A stretch of DNA of 64,000 nt from Glycine soja. Its lineage: Eukaryota; Streptophyta; Magnoliopsida; Fabales; Fabaceae. Below are positions 36,101 to 46,963 of the stretch, in pieces; the stretch's first letter is position 1; every line of letters begins with the position of its first letter. The notes under the pieces are model-generated. The model was given only the letters and a program-made list of their open reading frames with translations. It did not search any database and was not told where the DNA came from. Both the position numbers and the translations under genes were made by a program. The stretch lies in contig NC_041018.1 in assembly GCF_004193775.1 (NCBI RefSeq), forward strand, positions 40,528,677 to 40,592,676. The letters are read 5' to 3'.

Positions 36101-38912
36101 AACCAGACAAACCATCACGTGAAGTGATGCATTTGTTTTATAAAGGAAATTTCACCTTTTATCAAAATGTTATGCAAGCACATAATCAAATAGAAAAAGT
36201 GAAGCATTTTGTCTTCCTCATATGTTGTGTGACATTCCTTGGTGTACGAGAGAGCTAGTTTTATTTGGATGGGACAATGCCATGTTGATATCACTTATCG
36301 GTAGGGACTATGCTTGGACCCTGAAACAGTGAAACCCATGTGAGACTCTATCGAGTACTCTATAACGATGATCCTTATTTTCTCCTTCCTTCAGTAAGAT
36401 GGAATTACTAAAAACCCAAAAGTTGGATGTTGGTGAAGGGAACTACGATAGACTCTTTTTTTAAAAAAGAAGAAGAATTCTTTTGGAAACAATTTTTTTA
36501 AGATCATCTCTTATATAGTACATCATCCACTTTGATTCTTCACTCAATTTTGGCGAGTCTTATTATTTCACATCAGATTAACAACTTTTTACTCTGATGG
36601 TAGTGAAACTACTGAAACCACTTAAAAATTAATTTATAATAGATTATCAACATTTTATTTTAATTTTAATGTTAAGAATTAGTTCTTATATAAGAACCAT
36701 TCTTACACTATGACTTTCAACTTAACTTCCTAGCTCCAACTGAGATGTAAACCTCATATGAACTCGTTCTTGTGATTATTAAGAGTTAATAAACAATTGT
36801 TGGAGATTATCTAGAGGAAACTGATTTTCTTGATATTATCCAATGCATATCTAATACATTATCCATCTATATTCTATAGTATTTTTTATAATATTTTCTA
36901 TTTCCCTCTTTTATTTTAACCACCAACAAGACCTTGCTAAGTGTTATTTAATGACTAAATTTAAAGCAATAAGTCTTGATCATTAATTAACTTTTCCTAT
37001 ATTGTTTGTGGCTATTGTTGAATACTATTTTACACTATGTACCTTAAAATTCAGCAAATAATAATTAATGACGACCGTGAGGCCAGAGCTTAATTGTTGC
37101 ATCCTAAGGGAATGGTTAGATTTTATTGGAAATGGCAGGATAAACAAGAATCAAAATGTAGCTGGTTAAATATAGAAATGACACAGCCCTCGGCAAGTAA
37201 AGGTTTCTACTTTCTTATCTCATTTAGCAAAAGAAAAGAAAAGTAACTTTCTCCCCACTCCATTGTGGTTGTGTCTTAAAATAGTTTTAAAAGGATAAAG
37301 TAATTAAGTAAAAGAAGAAAAAAAATGCAATCATGCAACTCTATTTTGGACACTCTATGCTGATGAATAGAGCACAACCTATAGACAAGTATAATTGACA
37401 CACCTGTGTTGTAACTAAAACAGAAACATCGTTTTGTCATCTGTCTTCATACATTGTATTACACATTTAGAGGTTTCGTTTTTCAATTTTCATAGAATTT
37501 CTCAAAAATAAACACATATTTCCACAGCCCACACCTTATCAAAAACCAGCAGCGACATTTGTTTTCTCTGGTGGAGACCCTTTGCTTATGCCACACGTAG
37601 CACCTGATGGAATCAGCTTCTTTGTCTTTCCTCTGATGGCATCGATGCTCGACATATTGAAATTCTGACACGTGGAAAACCTGGACTGTAGGGACACGCG
37701 TTACAATGGAATGTGTGCCCCCCAAGGCCCCAACTATGTTGCAAGAAGCAAATAGGTTGCTGAATTATTGAAAAGGAAAAATTGGAAAAAGACGTTGTCT
37801 CCTTTCCATTAATAGAAAATCCCGTTGCCAAAAAATACAGCATTTTATTTTAATTTGATGTGCTATGTGTTAACGCTCTACTGGTAAGTGATAAGGGTTT
37901 TTTAATATATCCCCGTAAAATATTTTTCAAATATCTTTTGTTTTATTTTTAAAAAGATAGTATTAAATAAAAAAAATGGAAGTAGTTACTATTTAGAACT
38001 GTTTTTAAACTATTTGAGCTTTAATTTTGAGAGGCTATACAAGTGCATCCACTACATTTTTTTTGTTAACGCTACTACATATTTGCTTCTTTTACCTTCA
38101 TAAATATTTATAATGTTATAATGATTGTATAATCTTTTGTCTTGCAATTGGTTTGTCTCTGGCTGCCTAAGAAAGAACGTCATGATAGTCGTGGACTCGT
38201 TGATTGGTCATGGTGCAATTAACAAACAAAGTTTTTTAAAAGTTGGAAATTTTTTATTTTATATAATGAATTGTCTAAAAAAATTACATAGAAATTACTA
38301 TAAAATATTATATTAAAATTATTACTTTTGTAATAATGATGAATTAAAAATAATAATAATTTCACCTTATCAAATTTTATATCAATGTGGTTTTAGGAAA
38401 TTCTTCATCTCCATAAGTTAAGTAAATTTCCTTGCTTGATTTCTTAAAAAAAGAAAAAGAAAAATCATTCCCATGACTTTTATTTTATATATATATAATT
38501 TCTGTATCAATAAATTTAAAGGAGGTAGACTGAACAATTAAGGAAAGTTTATTTATTAACTGCTAAAAATAATTAGTAATAGGCATATAGGTAGATTAGT
38601 CTGGTCTACTCATAAAAAAAAGATTAGTCTTGTCTAACATCAATGGGCTTAATCCCGTGGTTTAGCATATCCGTACCATGTGTCTTGCTTTTATTGCTTG
38701 TACATCATTGAAGTTTTGGAATAGTTGAAATGGTTTGTAAGTTGATTCAGAATAAAATCATCCTTTAAAACGCTAAAATGACTAAATGAATGTTGAATTT
38801 TTATTTATTTTTACGTGTATAAGTGAGTTGGACTCAAATTAAACCAGTTTAACCATTAATATTTTCAAACTAACTCGTTTGAAAACTCATAATCAAACAA
38901 AATAAAATTTGT
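33186..38912. other. promoter of the WD40 gene and AT-rich intergenic DNA
   Basis: A CT-rich tract (33255-33275) and a (TA)n stretch at 33484-33494 lie upstream of the minus-strand WD40 gene and may contribute to its promoter and 5' UTR. Further right, 34629-34949 holds an unrecognised 106-codon minus-strand frame. Bases 37540-37760 have balanced composition with G-box-like ACACGTGG at 37669-37676 but no supported gene. Confidence 0.5.
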
Positions 38913-38920
38913 CTAATATA

Positions 38921-39755
38921 TAGGGGGATTTATGGGTACCCATCATTCGTGAATCCAAATTGATTCAAACTGATTCGAATATTTTGAGTTGAGTCATTTA
39001 TGTATTTGAGTCAAAATCGAATCGAACCGGTCAAAATCATTCATGTACGGATTGGGTCACGGGTTTACGGGTTTAAATTTATAGATCTGATCAAAATTTG
39101 TAGAATTGTTTGGTTTGACTTTAAACACTTATAATATTAGAACTCCAAGTGTTGAAACTGCAAGGGTTAAGACTACTAATGTTAAAACTTCTTAAAATAT
39201 TACTTTTAGATACATTGTTATTTATTTTATTTTTTCATATTTATTTTTTATGTCATGTTTATAATATTAATGAATCATATTTTGTTCATTTGTTTTAACA
39301 AATTTAGTTACAACAAATTTGATTGCAACAAATTTGGTTGTAGCAAAGTTTACTACAAGAAATTAGTTTGTAGGAAATAATTGTGATTCAAACTATTATA
39401 GTAAATCTCATTGAAAAATATTTTTTTTTAATTTGTATTAGTCTATTTTTGAATATTATGTTGATGGTATTAAATGAATCAATTTTATTACTTTCAAACA
39501 TTTGATAATATTATGTTAATTGTATTAGATATCTAGATGAATCATGATATAAAATAGTAGTTCTAAGAAAAAATATCAAATTCAAATGGGTAACCCGTTA
39601 GTCCAAACCGAACCAAATCGTTCATGAATGGGTTGGGTTGGGTTGAATTTAAAAAAAAATTATGAAAACTGAACCGAACTAAACCGATCAAATTTGATTG
39701 AGTTGGGTCCTGAATTTGACTAAAACTGGCCTGAACCGGCGTACGAACACCCCTA
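38921..39755. mobile_element. hAT-type non-autonomous DNA transposon, 835 bp
   Basis: The 8-bp direct repeat CTAATATA is found at 38913-38920 and 39756-39763. The element starts TAGGGGGATT and ends ACACCCCTA; the ends share TAGGGG as inverted repeat. Subterminal regions carry repeated GGGTTGGGTT and AACCGAACC-like words, common in this class of plant hAT elements. The interior is AT-rich with a CAAATTTGGTT-like word repeated near 39300-39345, and encodes nothing. Confidence 0.75.
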
Positions 39756-40089
39756 CTAATATAAGAGTTTAATGTCAATACACTATTGGTGTAAAAAAAA
39801 TTTAGACCGTCTTCTAATCATAAATCACTATTTGAATTATTTTAAGATAATTATTTTAAAAATCAACAAATTTACCATATATGATGGACTGTAATTGAAT
39901 TATTGTGTAAAACTTATAATGTGCTTAACTTTGTTCTCTTAATATAAACCCACACAAGTTGAGTTATGTAGACCAATCCTCAAACTGTGATTTATATGCT
40001 TAGTCCCAAGCAATAAAAGAAATTAATTATTAGGTAGTTTAAGGTCTTCAATAATTTGTGGTTTGATCAATTAAAGAGTTAAAAGACAT

Positions 40090-41800
40090 CAAATCAATGA
40101 TTGTGGACCAATTATTAAGTTCACTTCAAGCATGTGAAGAAAGGTTCAAAAGTCTTTGGAGCAAGTTCTTAAAGTCAAAGCTTCTTTGAAAGACAATGGA
40201 TAAGAAAAAAGTCAAAGAGGACATGGTTGTGGAAGAGGGTGTGGACATGGCCAAGGAAAAGGAGGAAAAAGAGGTCGTGACAATTGTGATAATGATGAAA
40301 GAAGGTATGATAAATCTAACATTGAATGTTTCAATTGCCATAAGTATGGTCATTTTTCATGGAAGTGTAAAGCTAATATTGAATGTTATAATTGCCATAA
40401 GTATGATCATTTTTCTTGGGAGTGTAAATCCAATGTTGAAGAAAAAGTCAATCTTGTTGATGATAAAGAAGAAGATGAAAAGCCAACACTATTGCTAGCA
40501 CATAATAATGAAGAAAATGATGATAAGAACCTGTGGTATCTTGACAATGGAGCAAGTATTCACATGTGTGGTTAGAAGGAGAAATTCATGGAGTTTGAAG
40601 AGGTGAAGGGAGATGTTTCCTTTGGTGATTCTTCAAAGGTGCAAATCAAAGGGAAATGTACCATGTTAATTTTCTTAAAAGATGGTGCTCCCGAAATGAT
40701 CAAAGATGTTTATTATGTTCATAAACTAAAAAGTAATATTTTGAGTTTGGGACAACTTGTTAAGAAGTGGTATGAAGTTCTCATGAAAGATAATTGTTTG
40801 TGGCTTCAAGATCAAAACTCTAATTTGATTGCCAAGGTTTTTATGTCAAGAAATAGAATTTTCACTTTGAGCATTAGGACCAATGAAGCAAAATGCTTAA
40901 AGGCTAGCATAAAAGATGAAGCATGGTGTTGGCATATAAGGTTTGACCGCTTGAATTTTGGAGCACTCAAGATCTTGGGAGATGAGAAAATGGTGAAAGG
41001 GATGCCTCACATCAACCATCCTAATCAATTGTATGAAACATGTCTCCTTGGCAAACATGCAAGAAGAAGTTTTTCCAAAGAAGCTAAATCAAGAGCAAAG
41101 AATGTCAAAGGCCAAACACCTCAAGAAGCATGAAGTAGAGTGAAGCCAAAAGTTGATCATCTTAAAGTCTTCAGGAGAATTGCATATGCTCACGTGCCTG
41201 ACCAAGGAAGATCAAAACTTGATGATAGGAGTGTGAAGCATGTGTTCATTGGTTATGATGCAAGTTCAAAAGGCTGCAAAATTGTACAATCCAAGCAATG
41301 GGAAGATTGTTGTAAGCAAAGATGTAGAATTTGATGAAGAAGAGACATGGAATTGGGAGAAAGAAGAATGCACCTATGATTTATTTCCTTATTTTGAAGA
41401 AAATGATGAAGAAGTTGTAGTAGCAAATGAGTTTTTTACTCCACCTCCTTCACCAACTCAGTCAATTCATGAAGCGTCATCTTCCGAAAGGAGTTCAAGT
41501 GAAAGAGCAAGAAAAATGAGAAGTCTTCAAGACATATATGATGAAACTGAAATTATAAATGATTCGTTTTGTCTTTTTGGTTACAGTGAGCCTTTAACCT
41601 TTGAAGAAGCTATGGAAAACAAACGGTGGAGACAAACCATGAAGGAAGAAGTCAATGCCATCAAGAAGAATGACACCTGGGAGTTATTAAAATTTCTTAA
41701 GGGCCATGAAGCAAATTGGAGTCAAATGGGTGTTCAAGTTTAAAAAAAAGATTGCCAAAAAAAGAAGTGAAATTAGGTCATGTGAAGACACAAAACTCAT
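40090..41800 (+). pseudogene. copia gag-pol, deleted and frameshifted
   Basis: The main frame runs from the tandem zinc knuckles (40327-40368 and 40384-40425) through the protease motif DNGAS at 40543-40557, a stop at 40573-40575, and the pre-integrase domain. The catalytic integrase core should follow near 41100 but is missing: SRAKNV is followed at once by KGQTPQEA. A TGA at 41131-41133 interrupts the next motif, and a frameshift lies near 41280. The final segment ends in NDTWELL and KWVFKFKKK, the extreme N-terminus of reverse transcriptase. Confidence 0.88.
40327..40425 (+). other. tandem CCHC zinc knuckles in copia gag
   Basis: Two 14-residue CX2CX4HX4C knuckles, CFNCHKYGHFSWKC and CYNCHKYDHFSWEC, are separated by five residues. 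Their near identity in protein and DNA points to a tandem duplication of one 57-bp unit. Confidence 0.9.
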
Positions 41801-41876
41801 TTGAAGATATTAGAAGATTAAGAACAAGACTTCAGAGTGTAGAAAATTAATTGATGATTTTCTAATTAAGGAGAGA

Positions 41877-42151
41877 TGTTAGAAATAATAATAATACTTA
41901 GAAAATGAAGGGTTGAGTTAGTGTTAGATAATGAAAGGATTTGAGTTAATAAGAATTAAGAGACATTATTTTTATAACCACTATGTATTTGAAAGGTTAT
42001 GACATTATGCTCATTTAGTGTCTTAGTGAAAAGTTATGTAATGTCTATGTATTGTTCTATTATGAATTAAGCACTAAATCATGTAGTCAAGTGTGACAAA
42101 TGAAGAAAATCTTCTCTATTCTTTCTGGTCTACTCTTCTCTTCTTCTAACA
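41877..42151 (+). repeat. 3' LTR of the copia relic, 275 bp
   Basis: The LTR starts TGTTAGAA and ends TTCTAACA, a perfect 8-bp terminal inverted repeat with TG/CA ends. It is preceded by AATTAAGGAGAGA, a polypurine tract. No 5' partner lies upstream of 40050. Confidence 0.88.
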
Positions 42152-42575
42152 CTATCAGATTTTATACTTTTGTATAAAAATGTAAAATAATATCCATCTG
42201 TTCGTTTTGTAGCTATATTTACAACTGAACTGTGTAATGCAGAACTCTAATCATTGTGCTCATTTTTTGAATTCGAATTGGTGAATTGTCACGCCAACTT
42301 ATTCGAGTTGGTGCATACCTCGGGTTTTCTGATATATATACGTAAATTCGTGAGAGCTGATCACAACACCAGAGTATTTCAAATCACATCCCAAAGTAAA
42401 AAAATGGCAATGGAGTTTGATAGGGTTGCTAGCATCACCAATTCAAAACAAACATGGTCATTGAAAGTTTTATTTCCCAATCTTTAGCAATCATATCATC
42501 CATGGACCTAAACGGATGCCCATATTCTACACCACGCAAAAAAAAAGAGAAAAAAAATTGACAGCTAGCCGAGAA

Positions 42576-42857
42576 TCACACTAAACAAAAAGATGCTTGA
42601 TCCCAGCTGTCCAAGCTACTTGGAGTGCAGTCATCAAAATGCCCCCATAATTCTATCATAGGAACACTGGATGACCCAAGATTCTTCACAGAAAAAATAA
42701 CGGGTGAGTGTAGAGTAAAATTAAATTGTAGCTTGTGAAATTCAATCCTATCCATGTCCCTTTGAGTAAAACTTTTGATCATTTCGTGTAAGAAATCCAT
42801 TTGTAGTTCTATTCGTTTAATTCTTCTTACGAGATTCTCTGGCTGCTGATCAACCAT
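42576..42857 (-). CDS. small hypothetical open frame, 93 codons
   Basis: A minus-strand frame opens with MVDQQPENLVRRIKRIELQM, a charged and probably helical N-terminus, then becomes less regular. I do not recognise a family. Composition is more balanced than the surrounding AT-rich DNA. It could be a fragment of a larger gene or chance. Confidence 0.25.
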   Translation of the reverse strand: MVDQQPENLVRRIKRIELQMDFLHEMIKSFTQRDMDRIEFHKLQFNFTLHSPVIFSVKNLGSSSVPMIELWGHFDDCTPSSLDSWDQASFCLV

Positions 42858-43414
42858 GGTTTTTCGTTGTTTCTGTAAATTAAAGAAGACTGAAAATTAA
42901 AAGTATTTCTTCTATATTAAAAACCACTATACATTATCACGGGATATATTGGTTAGATTTAATTTGATTAACTACACAATATTAATTACTATATAATGGG
43001 TTACTTTTTTTTTTATCATAGCTATAATATAAATATACACATATAATATAATATAATACATAATATAATGGATTACTTATATCTTAACATGCAATCATAA
43101 ACTTAAATCAATATTCCTTAATAAAAAATATTATTTTATTATAAATCTAAATGAACTATCAACACATAAGATATTATCGATTATTATTCTTTATGGTAAT
43201 ATTATTATTTACAGTAAGTCATTTTACAATAAACAAAAATTTATTTTAATTATAAAATATATTTCATTGATTTTATTAAATTATTATCTTATATAAAATT
43301 TTAAAATCTATTTAATATTTAATAATTTAATTTATTAATTGATCAGTTTAATGAGAATATACACGGATTATAAACACTTTAATTACTATAGTTAAATACA
43401 ATAATGTATTTTAT

Positions 43415-43464
<50 letters not shown>

Positions 43465-44384
43465 GTATCGTATATTATTATATATAAAACAGTTGCTAAT
43501 TGAGATTGGCAATATATGTCATGCTCTAGTGAAACTGTCAGTACATATGTCAAGTTCTAGTGAGATTTATAAAATATATTGATATTGATTTTAAAGTGAT
43601 TTTTCAAATTCTAGAGCTCTATGCATGGAGTACCCCGAGGCTAGAAATGGTTTCCTAACCAAAACTCTATCCAGCGTTGATATCCTAAAATACTCATTTT
43701 TTGGACCGAGTCTACCTCTTATCTTTTTTTTTTCATGGCCCATCTATAAAGAAAAATATAAAACCAACCATAAAATTCATTCAAAAAGACTCATGCAGAC
43801 TAATAATTTAATTACACACCTGAACTTAAACAATTATACACAAACAAACCACAGTTGAATGTTCATGGGGAAATAAATTATACTTTTAATCCGAAAATAT
43901 TAATTTCTTATAACTTTTTATTAATTATCACCTAGCCTATTTTCTTATAACTTTTTATTAATTTCTTTTATTACCACCTGCTTTACTTTTTTTGGTGAAT
44001 TAACCATCTGTTTAACTGAATGAACATATCATAAACAAATACTTTTGGATAAATAAATGATTATCTTATTTTAAGAACAATATATCTTCCATTTCCCCCT
44101 TTGGTGGACATGTGTTACCAACTGGTTGGTACCTGCATCCCGTTTGAGAGACTCATGACGACTGCCTATCAAGTTGAACTCACGAATTTCAATTATTTAT
44201 ATAGGTTTGGTTTTTGTCTGACGCTAGCTTAATTGCTTTCCCCTTCGAACTAGTACTATGATGTTGCAGTTCGTCATTAATCTTTCAAGATCTTTTTTTT
44301 TATTATTATGTTGACAATTTTTCAGATACTAGACTATAGTCTATAATACTAACATAGCACATTTTATAAGTATACAAATTGTTT
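42858..44384. other. intergenic AT-rich DNA
   Basis: Contains an (AT)n tract at 43418-43459. No coding signal is supported. Confidence 0.6.
43418..43459. repeat. (AT)n microsatellite
   Basis: Uninterrupted AT dinucleotides. Confidence 0.95.
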
Positions 44385-44394
44385 AAAATATATA

Positions 44395-45795
44395 GGCAAA
44401 ATCACCAAATTGGATCCCTTTTATAAATTAATTATCAAAATGGATCTGTTTCATTTTTATTTACCAAGGGGGTCTGTTATTTTACTACAAAGCGCCTACC
44501 TGCGGAGCGCGTTCCACCAGAACGCGACACGTGACGTGACTGGACAGGACGATAGGACAGGGGTGGTCGTGCTTGCCTGCCAGGCGCTACCAGTAGTGGT
44601 AGGGCCCAGGCACGACCAGTAGTGGTGGGGCCCCAGGCGCGACCACTAGTGGTAGCCTGTCAGGCACGTCCACTAGTGGTGGGCCCCCTGACACGTCCCT
44701 CTTCCCTATAAAACCCCCTTCCCTCTGTTTCATTTTCACACAAAAATCTTGAAGCTGATTTGGAAACGTTGAAGCTGAGTTGAAACGTGTTGAAGTACTT
44801 TATATCGGTTAGAAATTTTGCTCAAAACTAGTAAATATTTTTTATCTTCAATACATTATAGCATTAATTAATATTTATTTTGTTGATGATAATAATGATT
44901 ATATTTTGTAGGTGCATAAACAAATTGACACGAACTATAAAATGAAATAGTAATTTTGTTTATATTTTTTGTGTGATAATTAGTAATTTTTGGTAACTTA
45001 ATAATTTAATTTTTGGTTATAATTATGTTATATTTGTTTGTTGATGACAATAATTATTTATTGTAGTAGTTTTTATGTCTAGCACATTATTATTATTAGT
45101 TAAGCTCATAATTATTGATGTTGTTGGTATATTTTTTTAATAGCCAAAATTTATACATAGACATTAAAAATAAATGCGGATTGTTTTGCGTCATGAGTGT
45201 GCGAAGTAGGAAATTGTTGTGACAGTAATTTAATTTATTTAGAGTAATTTGTTGTAGTTAATTTATTTTAGGTTAATAATTTATGTTATGTTAATATATT
45301 TTTTATATTATTGTTTGTTGACGACATTAATTATTTATTGTAGGTATATTTTTGAAAAATGAATTCAATTATTACACTAGTATATTTAATGTCATCAAAA
45401 CACGAAGGGGATGCTGGGGGGGAGGCAAAACACGAAGGGGATGCTGGGGGACAGCCTGCGTGGGGGGAGGGGGGGGGGGGTTTGGGGGAGGGGGGGACCC
45501 CATTTAAGGGCGCCTGGACGCGCCTGGGGCCAGGGCGCGAACCAAGGCGCCTCGGGGCAGGCCACGACTGAACTCGCCTGCGTGCAGGGCGCGACCAGTA
45601 GCGCCTGCATGCAGGGCGCAACCTTACGCGCCTCGTTGCAGGGCGCTTCCAGCACCGCCTGCAGCAGCGGCCACGTGTCGCGTTCCTCAGGTAAACGTTT
45701 TCAGTAGTCAAAACAACACCCCTTGGTAAATAAAAATGGAACAGACCCATTCTAGTAAATATTTTCTAAAAGTGATCCAGAGTGGTGATTTTGCC
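44395..45795. mobile_element. non-autonomous Mutator-like element with GC-rich subterminal repeats
   Basis: Both ends start GGCAAAATCACC in inverted orientation. Similarity continues for about 130 bases, including TTTTTATTTACCAAGGGG and ACGCGACACGTG on both arms. The flanks AAAATATATA (44385-44394) and AAAATACATA (45796-45805) differ at one of ten positions, fitting the 9-10 bp duplication of Mutator-like elements. Each arm continues inward into a strongly GC- and CpG-rich zone (about 44500-44700 and 45400-45690) made of degenerate short repeats around CAGGCGCTAC and CCASTAGTGG. The centre is AT-rich. No transposase is encoded. The open frames across the GC-rich part are Arg/Pro-rich and look fortuitous. 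Confidence 0.78.
44705..44713 (+). promoter_or_regulatory. TATA-like box inside the GC-rich Mutator-like element
   Basis: CTATAAAAC follows the GC-rich left arm and precedes a C/T-rich then gene-leader-like stretch, the arrangement of a plant core promoter pointing into the element. Confidence 0.4.
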
Positions 45796-45805
45796 AAAAT
45801 ACATA

Positions 45806-46963
45806 CTTATATTTCACCCAGTATCATATCTTCATCATTTAGATTGCCTGTGCCAAGATCTTAAATTACAATCATAAATTCATAGTTTTAATTTTATCAC
45901 ACTCCTTAAATGTGACCCAGAAGGTTGTGTTGTGAATAAATTCAACTGATACTATAACTATGATTGCAAAGACTCTAAAATCCTGACATTACAGAAATGA
46001 CAGTTGTGGACTTTTTTTATAACTAACCAGGACTGTATATATTTGAATTAATTTATTTTTAAAATATTTACTTTTATAATTTCTTTCTAAGAGGGATTTT
46101 TAAAATATAAAAGATCTAACTGAAACAGAATGAAATACGTGATCTCAATTATTTTGTTCTCTCTCTTTTATAATTGAACTATTTGATTCAGACCACTATT
46201 AAAACATGGAAATTAAAGGTGAAAAAGTTAGCTAATAGTAGCATGCAATTCCTGCAGTGTACATTACACATTTTTTTATTTTTTTTTTAAAATCATATAG
46301 TACAATTGGCTCAAAGTCACATCCAACTGAGGGCGCAACTCCACTTTATCTTCTTGTTCATTCTTCAATATTGCACATTATCAATGATAGCAGCACCTGC
46401 ATTCTTGACTCGTAGTAGCTTCCACTAGTAATAGTGGAGTGCACGTTGCCCCACCACAAAGCTATTATTAGACCACACTAAACTAAAGTCCAAGTGTTAC
46501 AATCTACTTGCGGAGAAGATTACATTACAGGTATATTAACATTAACATAAATTCGTACTTCTTTTTAGTAACAGTAATAATCACATTTGCAACCACCCTG
46601 ACCCTGGAACTATAATGATTGTCCAAAACACCGTTACAAGAGATCCATAATAATAATAATGATTAATGGAATGTTAAAGATCTAGGTTGTCATTACGAAG
46701 CAAGGGGGAGACCACTTGGATAAGAACTTGAAAGACCAGACTAATATACAGATTAACTGTGTTTCGGTTGAATGTTTCAGAACTAGCAAATCAAATCAAG
46801 ACATTTTATGTAAAATGTAACCATACAATAAACTTATAAATTAACACATACTATCATTCTCGATGATAAAAAAATAATAATAATAATAATACTATCATCA
46901 TCCTAACCGGTCAAAAACAAAATTAATAACAAATATTAATTAATTAATTAATTAACTAACTAA
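45806..46963. other. intergenic DNA, including the 3' flank of the AOS gene
   Basis: The part next to 46963 is the 3' UTR and terminator side of the minus-strand allene oxide synthase gene. Bases 46300-46530 have balanced composition but no recognisable gene. Confidence 0.55.

Larger units (their letters stand above)
40050..42151 (+). mobile_element. internally deleted Ty1/copia relic with 3' LTR
   Basis: A copia element lacks its 5' LTR and most of gag. It retains the gag C-terminus, two zinc knuckles, protease and the pre-integrase zinc domain. It then jumps directly to the integrase C-terminal region and ends just inside the reverse transcriptase before a polypurine tract (about 41863-41876) and a 275-bp LTR. 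The integrase catalytic core, most of reverse transcriptase and RNase H are absent, so it cannot be autonomous. The internal region is about half the usual length or less. Confidence 0.9.

Noticed and set aside
37483..37843. Balanced-composition segment with G-box-like word and short frames on both strands
   Set aside because: No family resemblance and no start or splice context; might be a conserved non-coding piece but unsupported.
39625..39645. GGGTTGGGTTGGGTT as an interstitial telomere repeat
   Set aside because: Plant telomere repeats are TTTAGGG; this is a subterminal repeat of a hAT-type element.
45331..45750. 139-codon Arg/Pro-rich open frame in the GC-rich Mutator-like element
   Set aside because: Low-complexity translation of degenerate GC-rich repeats reaching into the terminal repeat; no family recognised.
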